From Costus lasius (taxonomy: Eukaryota > Streptophyta > Magnoliopsida > Zingiberales > Costaceae), in contig CM050449.1 in assembly GCA_027563935.2 (NCBI GenBank), positions 57,243,949-57,307,948 of the forward strand: DNA of 64,000 nt, written 5' to 3'. The position numbers and the translations under genes are program-made. The notes below the pieces were generated by a model that worked only from the letters and a program-made list of their open reading frames with translations, was not told the DNA's origin and did not search any database. Position 1 is the first letter of the stretch, and the number at the start of each line of letters is the position of its first letter. Shown piece by piece: positions 47,636 to 57,008 of the stretch.

Positions 47636-49467
47636 GGTGTTCGTTGCTGCAGGAATCTACAACAAGCAAGAACAGCAAGGTCAGTATCAATGTTTCAGAA
47701 TCAATCCAGGACTTAAGAAAGATTCTTTTTCTCACTATTTTGTCTGACTGAAAAATCCAGTAAACAGTCCGAAAGAGTAACACTCTTTTAGTGAGATGGG
47801 ATCCAGATTTCATACTTGGTCTCCGCGTCCCGCTCAGGCGAGATAAGATGCACAGAGATGACAAGCACTAATTTCTGGTAGGCTGTCCCAGCCAATCGCC
47901 AACCCGTGCGATTCCCCTTCATCTTGGCAATCCAGCAGACTGTGCCAACTGAGTTGGTACAACACAGTCTCTGATCCCAGAGATGGCTGCCTCCATGTGC
48001 TACCATATGCGCCACATATGTAGCCTACATGGTCAAGCTGACCCGACCTACTCCCTGGACCACCACGTGCTATGCTGAGCAACGAGAGGGGATAAATCCC
48101 AACTCTGTAACACGCAGGTGTAATCCAGCACCGTCTGAAGATAGATGGACGTGCCCACTGAGTGGGTTCAACACGGCTCCAACGATAATCAGAAAGGTGA
48201 GGTTTCGCGTCAGAAGGCTTATCGAGCTTGATATGTTAGCGTTGGATTTTAACGGTCTTTTATCTTCTTACTATCAGGCATATCCTATGGCTATAGCAGA
48301 AGATAAACTTAAACATGCAATTCTAATTATTAGCAATAAGTAGAAAGCATGATCTTATGTGGTAAAAGCCCATGAACCCTAGTAAGACCTTAATTTACTT
48401 AAGTCTTCACTTGAGCTCCTTGGCATCTCATCTGGTCCAACCTAGGGCCCTAGCGCCAAGAGCACCTCAGGTGCGCCACCAGCTGAATGCCCCTGTGGGA
48501 TGTGTGCATTTGTACTCTTGTCTAATCAAATACATTTGATCTATCTAGACAAGTTTGACTCACAGGTCAATTATACAATATCTAAATTAAAAATGTGATT
48601 CGCAGATCACAAATTAATTTACAAAATTGAATCCAGGCACGCAGGCCCCAGCACAGCACACATTTAACATGGGCAGCCCACATAAGACTAAATAGACAAT
48701 CATCATGGCATCAATCAACATGTGATCCAATCATTTTGAAATTAAAAGTTTTGAAAACCCCATGGCATCAATTTTAATTTCCTTAGGTGTCCTACAACCT
48801 TACAATGGTCCATTGATAGGGATCCACTCATCCATCTAGTCAGATCCTTTGCCCTTGCATGCACCGAGTCCTAACTGACTCGAGTTGACCTAATGGTCAA
48901 CCATGCATGCGCCAAGGGCTGAACCACCCTCATGAGTTTTTGGCAAGCGGGTGTGACCCCGGGCCTAACTCAAGTGTGTTCAGTAGTTGTCTCAACCAGA
49001 CCTCGCTACACACCTTTGATGCAGTTAACCTATAGCCACCTTGTGCTTGCGCACAGGTGCTATCTGGTCAACCCATCTAGGCTGTCAGATGGTCTGATCA
49101 GACTAATGGATCTAACCTAGAGGTGACTTCAACCCCATCAACCCATCTAAGGGTTTATGGTAGGTGCCACTTAGGTCTAGTGAGGCGCGCAAGAGTTTTG
49201 TTTTGTCAAAAACAATATGTAAGAAGCGCCAATTAAACATGCGCCAACAATTACATTTGTAGAGTCCCCTTCAAGGGGGAGCGCAACTTTGTAGAGTCCC
49301 CTTCAAGGGGGAGCGCAACTTTGACAACAACAAACAACAAGCACCTATACATGCGGCTAAGAACAACAAACATCATGAATCTTTTATGAACTTGCGCATG
49401 TAACCAACCCTAGATCTAAGCATAACATGGATCACAACAGCAAACATAATAGCATGCAATGAGCCAA
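47636..49467 (-). other. Copia-H untranslated leader
   Basis: Palindromes at 47945-47957 and 48154-48166 (209-bp spacing), small upstream frames at 47788-48015 and 47834-48082, a duplicated LTR-end-like segment at 49259-49323 and an acceptor-like sequence near the ATG. No gene. Confidence 0.78.
49259..49323 (-). repeat. 32-bp tandem duplication of LTR-end-like sequence in the H leader
   Basis: Two units of AGAGTCCCCTTCAAGGGGGA plus 12 bases. This is the same core as the 33-bp repeat in the F leader and the terminal hairpin of the B LTR. Confidence 0.9.
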
Positions 49468-49479
49468 GCTCTGATACCA
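49468..49479 (-). other. Copia-H primer-binding site
   Basis: Minus-strand TGGTATCAGAGC, two bases from the LTR end at 49482. Confidence 0.94.
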
Positions 49480-49481
49480 AT

Positions 49482-51167
49482 TGAAGGAGCCCCTAAATAA
49501 AGGGCAAAAACCCTAAGCATGGCGCAAATGAAATGTATGCAAGCGGAAGCAAGGGTTTGAAGAACCGTTGCATGCCATATATTCAACTATCATGGATTGA
49601 TAAGAAGAAGGGGAGATCCATACCAATGCCATAGGCTTGGAAATCGGCTTGGATGAAGAGAACAAGTTAGGTCTCCTCCACAAGTCCACACACAAGATGA
49701 GGGATGGCTACCCTTTAGGATCTTCCTTGTGCTAGCAAGAGATCCCCTTTCGGTCCTTGTCGTGTGGGATGATGAGATGTCCCTTTTCGAGAGCTTCTCT
49801 TGGATGATCCCGCCTCTCTTCGTCAACCACACCAACGAAAGAGCTAGGCGTTGAAAAGAAAACCCTCAACGCATAAGCGTTTTAGCATTGAAGCAAAACC
49901 GGCCTTGATGACTTTCCATAAATGGAAGTCAATCAAGCCATGCGTTCAATCCAACCCAAAACGCATATGGCTTTGAACCAAGCGTTCACCCTTGTGAACC
50001 GGTTCAAGCCAAATCATCCAATCGGCTTTGGTTCATTAAACCAAACCAAAATAGCTCAAGCCATTTGGTCTAGACCAAATCGAACCCCAAGGCTCATGAT
50101 CTAACCATTCATCTCCTGATGCCCCTGATCTCTCCGATCTAGCATCACCTCTCTCGATCGAAGCTTACCGATCTCAAGCCCTAATCAATCAAACATGATC
50201 AGACCAGATCTCACTTACAATCAGAGATTAAATCCCTTTAATCTGAACTCAAAGAATCCAGTCCACACGATCTGACTCAAGTAAGCCATATCATCAAATT
50301 GTGCGACCCTGAGGGTTTCCCTTAAATGTCGGTAACGATAACTTACGTTATCACGATCAGTGAGGGGTATCTAGCAACACATCACTGTCTCCCGATATAA
50401 AGGAAAGAGTCTTCCAAGACTACTCCCAAACCATTGCACAAGTGTGACTCCATTCACAAGGCATACATATGTCCTTTTTCACTGGATGTTCTTATTGGAC
50501 AAGCGGGTCAAGCTTGTAACTCCAATACGATGAGCATGATTAGATCAGATGCCCATAGTCATCTGGGTATGGCCATACACTATCTCAATCATCTCATATA
50601 GGGGGCCCATTAGAACATCACACTCCTTAAACAAGGAGACGGCAATCCTGTGTCTATCACTAGTGCCCTAACCTAATTCAAGCCCACCATCCAAGATAGT
50701 CTATAATCATTATGTTTCAAATGATATTGAACTACCTCAAGACAATGACAATCATCATTTAGAAACACAAGCGATCTCAAGTCAGAGGACATGTGCCACT
50801 TGCTGCTTACAAGGATCATTCACATTGTGACAAGCAATGGAATATCCCAGTAGGGTCTGTCCAGTACATCCAATGTACCCATGAGTCTACATCTTATTTC
50901 ATGCTCGAAGCATCCTATAAGATCAGCACTCATATTAGTCTCAATCATATCAAGGCTGTCTCATGTTCACCAAGATATCTCGACTAAGGACTTAGAGCCT
51001 GTCAGCCTAGCTGAACAGCTTTGAGACATTATCCAGAAGTACACTTATTACAGCAGACAAGGTAACAACCTGAATAATAACCATGCCTTTTATAAACTTA
51101 CCAGTTTATTACATGATACACTTTATAATCCCAAGGCCTCAAACATTAGCCTTAAGGGCATACCCCA
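49482..51167 (-). repeat. Copia-H 5' LTR (1686 bp, last three bases missing)
   Basis: Pairs with 42040-43730. It ends GGCATACCCCA and runs straight into TCTCACTAAAAG of the F leader, so the terminal ACA is absent. Four bases (CCCA) are shared by the LTR and the F leader at the join. Confidence 0.94.
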
Positions 51168-51497
51168 TCTCACTAAAAGAGTGTTACTCTTTCGGACTGT
51201 TTACTGGATTTTTCAGTCAGACAAAATAGTGAGAAAAGAATCTTTCTTAAGTCCTGGATTGATTCTGAAACATTGATACTGACCTTGCTGTTCTTGCTTG
51301 TTGTAGATTCCTGCAGCAACGAACACCATGAGCTTCAATGTGCGATCCCTACTGGAAAGGGAGAAGTTTGCTGGGCCGAACTTCTCTGACTGGTTCGGAC
51401 ACCTTAAGATTGTTCTTAAGGCAGAGAGGAAACTGTATGTCCTCGAGACGGCGATACCGCCGCAGCCCGCTCCGAACGCCGCAAGGGCGGTTCGGGA
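51168..51497 (+). repeat. 330-bp flanking duplication, right copy
   Basis: Matches 41710-42039 at a constant offset of 9458. Here it runs on into the complete gag-pol of Copia-F. Confidence 0.92.
51294..51306 (+). promoter_or_regulatory. Possible 3' splice site upstream of Copia-F gag
   Basis: TTCTTGCTTGTTGTAG, a T-rich tract ending in AG, 21 bp before the gag ATG. It is conserved next to the gag start in the other copies. Related BARE elements are known to make spliced gag RNA; no donor site was identified here. Confidence 0.35.
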
Positions 51498-54400
51498 TGC
51501 CTACGAAAAGCACGTCAATGATAGCATTGATGTCGCTTGCCTGATGCTAGCGTCTATGACGCCACCGCTGCAGCGTCAGCATGAGGATATGTCGGCTATA
51601 GAAATTATAGCGAACCTCAAGATGCTGTATGCTGCACAGGCGAGGACTGAGCGCTATAATCTGACGAAGCTCTTCTTTCAGAGCAAACTGGCTGAGGGGA
51701 GCCCAGTGGGAGCTCACGTGCTCAAGATGATTGGGCACAAGGAGGCTCTGGAGAAACTGGGGCATACCATCAACCAGGAGCTTGCTGTGGATATTATTCT
51801 GCAGTCTCTCCCGCCTTCTTTCGATGCGTTCATTATTAATTTTAATATGAACAAGATCGATTGTACGCCGGCAGAGCTGTTGAATATGCTCTTGACTACT
51901 GAGGAAACTCTGAAGGGTAAGCCTTCAACCTCTGTCTTGATGGTTCCTTCAAGGAACAAGAAGAAGGGGAAGAAGGGCAAGGCCCCTGTCAAGAATTACA
52001 GCAAGGCTCTGAAACAGAAGGTGAAGCGGTCGAAGGACAACAGGTGTTTCCACTGTGGCCAGCTGGGTCACTGGAAAAAGGACTGTAAAGCGCTCCAAGG
52101 AGATAAGAGGGGAAGCATCGCTTCTGGCTCAGGTATATATGTGACTGAGGTCATGTTATCTTCTTCTACTATTTCATGGGTGTTAGACACTGCATGTGGA
52201 GTTCACATTTGTTCAAATGTACAGGAACTCAAGAGAAGAAGGCAGGTGGGACAGCATGAGGTAGACCTACGAGTTGGAAACGGGGCACGGGTTGCTGCTG
52301 TTGCTGTAGGAGACTATTTCATTACTTTACCATCTGGCATTGTATTAGAATTAAACAATTGTTATTTTGTACCCAGTATTACCAAGAATATTATCTCTAT
52401 TCCTGCTCTTGTCAGGAAAGGATTTGCCTTTGAATGCAAGATTTCAAAGTGTGTTTTATCTCATGATAATATTGTGTATGCAACTGGTTCAATTAACAAT
52501 GGGTTATACATGTTGGACATGGAAAATTCTATACAAAACATTGATAATAAGAAAGCCAAGTATGCTGATGACAGCACCTTGCTATGGCATAGTCGTTTAG
52601 GCCATATAAACGAGAAGCGCATTAAGCGGTTGCATGAACATGGACTGCTGGGATCATTCTCCTATGAGGAGATTGATACATGCAAAGCTTGTTTGATGGG
52701 TAAAATGACGAAGTCTCCTTTTCTTAACAAAGGTCAAAGGACTTCAGGTTTACTTGACCTTATACACAGTGATGTGTGTGGGCCTTTTAGTAAACATGCC
52801 AGAGGTGGCTATCAGTACTTCATTACCTTTACTGATGATTTCAGTAGGTATGGATATGTCTATTTAATGAGACATAAAAGTGAATCTTTTGACAAGTTCA
52901 AAGAGTTCAAAAATGAAGTACAAAATCAGTTAGGCCGAAATATCAAGGCACTTCGTTCTGATCGAGGTGGTGAATACCTGAGTCATGCGTTTACTGACTA
53001 TCTGAAGGAGTGTGGGATTATCTCACAGCTCACTCCGCCAGGAACACCGCAATGGAATGGTGTGTCCGATAGGAGAAATAGAACGTTACTTGATATGGTT
53101 CGTTCTATGATGAGTCAGGCTACTCTTCCATATTCCTTTTGGGGTTTTGCACTGGAAACAGCTGCAAAGGTACTAAACCGAGTGCCATCCAAGGCAGTTT
53201 TAAAGACGCCATATGAGTTATGGTATGGGAAACAGCCTAGCTTGACATTTATCAGGATCTGGGGTTGCGAGGCTTATGTCAAAAAGCTCGCCTCTGGGAA
53301 ACTAGAGAGCAGATCTGAGAAATGTATCTTTGTCGGTTACCCTAAGGAAACTAAGGGTTATTATTTCTACGATCCCAAAGAGAACAAGGTTTTTGTTGCT
53401 CGGACGGCCATATTTCTTGAGAAGGAGTTTCTTCTGCAAGAGGCCAGTGGGAGAGAAATAAAGCTGGATGAGAATCCAGAGGAAGGACAAAGTAGTCAAG
53501 CACAGTTGGATGAGCCTGAGCCGGTAGATCAGGTTATTGAGCAACCTGAGGCTCAAATATCACGGGAACAGCGAAGATCGGGTAGGATCCGTCGACAGCC
53601 TGAGCGCTATGACGGAGTCTACATCATTGATAATGATGAACCCCTCACTTATGCGGATGCGGTCAGTGGACCGGAGTCAGCTAGATGGCTTGAAGCTATG
53701 CGAGCCGAAATGGACTCCATGTCAGATAACCAGGTCTGGGATTTGGTTGATCCGCCTCCGGGAGTAATCCCTATAGGCTGTAAATGGATCTTCAAGAAGA
53801 AGATTGACATGGATGGTAACGTAGTTACCTATAAAGGCAGGCTAGTAGCGAAAGGTTTCAAACAAATCTACGGGATAGATTATGATGAAACTTTCTCTCC
53901 TGTAGCCATGTTTAAGTCTATTCGGATTCTTTTCGCGATAGCAGCATATTACGACTATGAGATCTGGCAGATGGATGTGAAAACAGCTTTCCTTAATGGA
54001 AATCTGGATGAGGATGTGTATATGACACAACCTGAGGGTTTCACTAATCCATCAGATCGTCATAAAATATGCAAGTTAAAGAAGTCCATTTATGGACTTA
54101 AACAAGCATCAAGAAGCTGGAACATTCGTTTTGATGAATCAATCTCTGAGTTTGGTTTCATCAAGAACGAGGATGACCCGTGTGTATATAAGAGGTTTAG
54201 TGGGAGCGTGATTACATTCCTAATCCTCTACGTCGATGATATCTTGATTATTGGAAATGATATTCCTGAACTGCATGCTGTTAAAGCATGGTTAGGAAAA
54301 TGTTTCCAGATGAAAGATTTAGGAGAAGCAGCCTATGTACTAGGTGTGAAGATCTACAGGGATAGATCTAAGAGGCTTCTCGGGCTGTGCCAGAGTACTT

Positions 54401-55212
54401 ACATCGATAAGGTCCTGGAGAGATTCCATTTAGAGAATTCTAAACGTGGATATCTTCCAGTCAGACATGGTCTGAATCTTTCGAAGAGTCAGTGTCCACA
54501 AACACAGACTGAGAAAGATGAAATGGACAATACGCCTTATGCTTCGGCTATTGGATCCATTATGTATGCGATGTTGTGTACTCGCCCAGACGTCGCTTAC
54601 GGGTTAAGCGTAACCAGTCGATTCCAAAGTAATCCAGGTTTGGCGCACTGGATTGCGGTCAAGAACATTTTAAAATATCTGCGGAGGACCAAAGATATGT
54701 TCTTGATATATGGTGGTCAGGAAGAACTCAGTATAGAGGGATATACTGACGCTTCGTTCCAGTCGGACCAGGATGATTTCCGATCGCAATCAGGCTATGT
54801 TTTTAGCTTGAATGGTGGAGCAGTGGTGTGGAAAAGTTTCAAACAGTCAACTGTTGCTGATTCCACAACAGAAGCCGAGTATGTTGCAGCCTCGGAAGCA
54901 TCCAAGGAGGCAGTTTGGATTCGTAAGTTCGTGAGAGAACTTGGTGTCGTTCCTTCGAGTGCTGATCCTTTGGTTATCTTCTGTGATAACACTGGAGCAA
55001 TTGCACAAGCAAAGGAACCACGGTCGCACCAGAAGTCCAAGCACATACAGAGACGGTTTCACTGGATCCGGGAGATCATTGATCGAGGCGAGATCAAAAT
55101 ATGCAAGGTTCATACAGATGACAATCTGGCAGACCCACTTACCAAGCCTCTGGCGCAGCAGAAGCATGAGAAGCACTGTAATAATATGGGTTTGAGATTT
55201 CTCAACCATTAG
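51328..55212 (+). CDS. gag-pol: Copia-F Gag-Pol polyprotein (1294 aa), open but with altered integrase active site
   Basis: Uninterrupted frame with the same domain order as H: zinc knuckle 240-253, protease Asp 287, integrase His 421 to Cys 452/455, Asp 482 and Asp 545, YVDD 968-971, RNase H from about 1135 to the end. Residue 581, the catalytic integrase Glu, is Asp here (codon GAT at 53068-53070; GAG in H). In retroviral and related integrases this change generally abolishes or strongly lowers activity, so F is probably integration-defective despite an intact frame. Two other changes stand out: Leu for Ser in SKAVLKTPYEL, and Trp for Leu in RRFHWIREI. The start is the family ATG. The F 5' LTR promoter is separated from this frame by the H element. 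Confidence 0.96.
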   Translation: MSFNVRSLLEREKFAGPNFSDWFGHLKIVLKAERKLYVLETAIPPQPAPNAARAVRDAYEKHVNDSIDVACLMLASMTPPLQRQHEDMSAIEIIANLKMLYAAQARTERYNLTKLFFQSKLAEGSPVGAHVLKMIGHKEALEKLGHTINQELAVDIILQSLPPSFDAFIINFNMNKIDCTPAELLNMLLTTEETLKGKPSTSVLMVPSRNKKKGKKGKAPVKNYSKALKQKVKRSKDNRCFHCGQLGHWKKDCKALQGDKRGSIASGSGIYVTEVMLSSSTISWVLDTACGVHICSNVQELKRRRQVGQHEVDLRVGNGARVAAVAVGDYFITLPSGIVLELNNCYFVPSITKNIISIPALVRKGFAFECKISKCVLSHDNIVYATGSINNGLYMLDMENSIQNIDNKKAKYADDSTLLWHSRLGHINEKRIKRLHEHGLLGSFSYEEIDTCKACLMGKMTKSPFLNKGQRTSGLLDLIHSDVCGPFSKHARGGYQYFITFTDDFSRYGYVYLMRHKSESFDKFKEFKNEVQNQLGRNIKALRSDRGGEYLSHAFTDYLKECGIISQLTPPGTPQWNGVSDRRNRTLLDMVRSMMSQATLPYSFWGFALETAAKVLNRVPSKAVLKTPYELWYGKQPSLTFIRIWGCEAYVKKLASGKLESRSEKCIFVGYPKETKGYYFYDPKENKVFVARTAIFLEKEFLLQEASGREIKLDENPEEGQSSQAQLDEPEPVDQVIEQPEAQISREQRRSGRIRRQPERYDGVYIIDNDEPLTYADAVSGPESARWLEAMRAEMDSMSDNQVWDLVDPPPGVIPIGCKWIFKKKIDMDGNVVTYKGRLVAKGFKQIYGIDYDETFSPVAMFKSIRILFAIAAYYDYEIWQMDVKTAFLNGNLDEDVYMTQPEGFTNPSDRHKICKLKKSIYGLKQASRSWNIRFDESISEFGFIKNEDDPCVYKRFSGSVITFLILYVDDILIIGNDIPELHAVKAWLGKCFQMKDLGEAAYVLGVKIYRDRSKRLLGLCQSTYIDKVLERFHLENSKRGYLPVRHGLNLSKSQCPQTQTEKDEMDNTPYASAIGSIMYAMLCTRPDVAYGLSVTSRFQSNPGLAHWIAVKNILKYLRRTKDMFLIYGGQEELSIEGYTDASFQSDQDDFRSQSGYVFSLNGGAVVWKSFKQSTVADSTTEAEYVAASEASKEAVWIRKFVRELGVVPSSADPLVIFCDNTGAIAQAKEPRSHQKSKHIQRRFHWIREIIDRGEIKICKVHTDDNLADPLTKPLAQQKHEKHCNNMGLRFLNH

Positions 55213-55219
55213 ATTAAGT

Positions 55220-55232
55220 GCAAGTGGGAGAT
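55220..55232 (+). other. Copia-F polypurine tract
   Basis: GCAAGTGGGAGAT directly before the 3' LTR. The same tract borders every copia 3' LTR in the window. Confidence 0.85.
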
Positions 55233-56904
55233 TGTTGGGGTATGCCCTTAAGGCTAATGTTTGAGGCCTTTGGGATCGTAAAAGTATCATGTAATAAACT
55301 CTTATGTTTATAAAAGGCATGGTTATTATTCAGGTTGTTACCTTGTCTGCTGTAATAAGTGTACTTCTGAATAATGTCTCAAAGCTGTTCAGCTAGGCTG
55401 ACAGGCTATAAGTCCTTAGTCGAGATATCTTGGTGAACTTGAGACAGCCTTGATATGATTGAGACTGATATGAGTGCTAATCTTATAGGATGCTTCGAGC
55501 ATGGAATAAGATGTAGACTCATGGGTACATTGGATGTACTGGACAGACCCTACTGGGATATTCCATTGCTTGTCACAATGTGAATGATCCTTGTAAGCAC
55601 TAAGTGGCACATGTCCTTTGACTTGAGATCACTTGTGTTTCTAAATGATGATTGTCATTGTTTTGAGGTAGTTCAATATCATTTGAAACATAATGATTAT
55701 AGACTATCTTGGATGGTGAGCTTGAGTCAGGTTAGGGCACTTGTGATAGATAAAGGATTGCCGTCTCCTTGTTTAAGGAGTGTGATGTTCTAGAGGGCCC
55801 CCCTATATGAGATGATTGAGGAAGTGTATGGCCATACCCAGATGACTATGTTCATCTGATCTAATCATGCTCATCGTATTGGAGTTACAGGCTTGACATG
55901 CTTGTCCAATAAGAACATCCAGTGGCAAAGGAATCATGTATGCCAAGTGAGTTGATTCACACTTATGCTATGGTTTGGGTGGAGTCTTGGAAGACTCTTT
56001 CCTTTATATCGGGAGACAGTGATGTGTTGCTAGATACCCCTCACTGATCGTGATAACGTAAGTTATCGTTACCGACATTTAAAGGAAACCCTCAGGGTCA
56101 CACAATTTGGTGATATGGCTTTCTTTGAGTCAGATCGTGTGGACTGAATTATTTGGGTTCAGTTTAAAGGGATATAGACTCTGATTGTAAGTGAGATCTA
56201 GCTTGATCATGTTTGATTGATTAGGGCTTGAGATCGGTAAGCTTCGATCGAGAGTATTGATGCTAGATCGGTGAGATCAAGAGCATCATAAGATGAACGG
56301 TTGGATTGGAAACCTTAGGGTTTGGTTGATCTAGACCGATTGCTTTGGTTTGGACCAATTTGGATTGAACCGGTTTACATGGGTGAACCCATGGTTCGAT
56401 CCATAAGCGTTTTGGGCGGTTTGCTTGAAGAGGAGAACGCATGGCTTAATGGAGTTTCCAAATTTGGAAAGTCATTGAGCGCATGGCTCCTTGAAACGCC
56501 AAAACGGCTTGAGCTCATTCATCCCTTGTCTCCTTGCGTTTTGCTCTTGCTCGGCGAGACTTGAGAGAAGCTTGGGGTGGACGACAAGAGCAGAACCGGC
56601 AAAAGCATCATCTTCATCCCTACCACTCGAGAAGGACAACTTGGCATTTTGCTAGCACAAAGTTGCGCAAGTTGGAAGCCTTCACCACTTGGTGTGTGTA
56701 TTCTTTGGAGGAGATCTCGCTTGCTCTCTCTCATTCCAAGCCGCCATCCAATCCATGGCATTGGTAAGATCAAAACTTGATCTTAAGTTGAATTAAGTTA
56801 ACATATAGTTCATATGCGATCTACTTGAAGCCCTCTTTCCGCTATGCATGGCATTGATGCGCATGTTTAGGGTTTCTTCCCCCCTTAGATTAGGGGTTCC
56901 ATCA
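55233..56904 (+). repeat. Copia-F 3' LTR (1672 bp)
   Basis: Nearly identical to 38310-39981, followed by the target duplication TGAAT (56905-56909). Confidence 0.96.
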
Positions 56905-56909
56905 TGAAT
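56905..56909. repeat. Right target-site duplication of Copia-F (TGAAT)
   Basis: Matches 38305-38309. The E LTR resumes at 56910. Confidence 0.93.
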
Positions 56910-57003
56910 AATAACCATGCCTTTATAAACATAAGAGTTTATTACATGATACTGTTACAATCCCAAAGGCCTCAAACATTAGCCTTAAGGGCATACCCCA
57001 ACA
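56910..57003 (-). repeat. Copia-E 5' LTR, end piece
   Basis: Last 94 bp of the E LTR, ending CCCCAACA and followed by the target duplication CCTAT (57004-57008). Confidence 0.93.
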
Positions 57004-57008
57004 CCTAT

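Larger units (their letters stand above)
42040..51167 (-). mobile_element. Copia-H, youngest and apparently intact copia element
   Basis: Minus-strand element: 3' LTR 42040-43730, gag-pol 43751-47635 without any stop, leader 47636-49467, primer site 49468-49479, 5' LTR 49482-51167. The two LTRs differ at about three to four sites that I noticed. The outermost three bases of the 5' LTR (ACA on the plus strand) are missing, and the flank is a 330-bp duplication rather than 5 bp. Confidence 0.94.
38310..56904 (+). mobile_element. Copia-F, young element split by Copia-H
   Basis: Plus-strand copia element with 1672-bp LTRs (38310-39981 and 55233-56904), target duplication TGAAT (38305-38309, 56905-56909), primer site 39984-39995, a leader, and an uninterrupted gag-pol at 51328-55212. 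I noticed only two differences between its LTRs (for example AACATCTAGTGG against AACATCCAGTGG). Copia-H interrupts it at gag codon 57. The gag start and 330 bp in all occur on both sides of H. Confidence 0.95.
29283..57003 (-). mobile_element. Copia-E, complete element split by Copia-F
   Basis: Minus-strand copia element. The 3' LTR is 29283-30975, gag-pol 30996-34880, leader 34881-36696 and primer site 36697-36708. The 5' LTR is 36711-38309 plus 56910-57003. The two LTR pieces add up to 1693 bp, exactly the length of the 3' LTR. The target duplication CCTAT is at 29278-29282 and 57004-57008. It is inserted in the 5' LTR of Copia-D. Confidence 0.95.
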
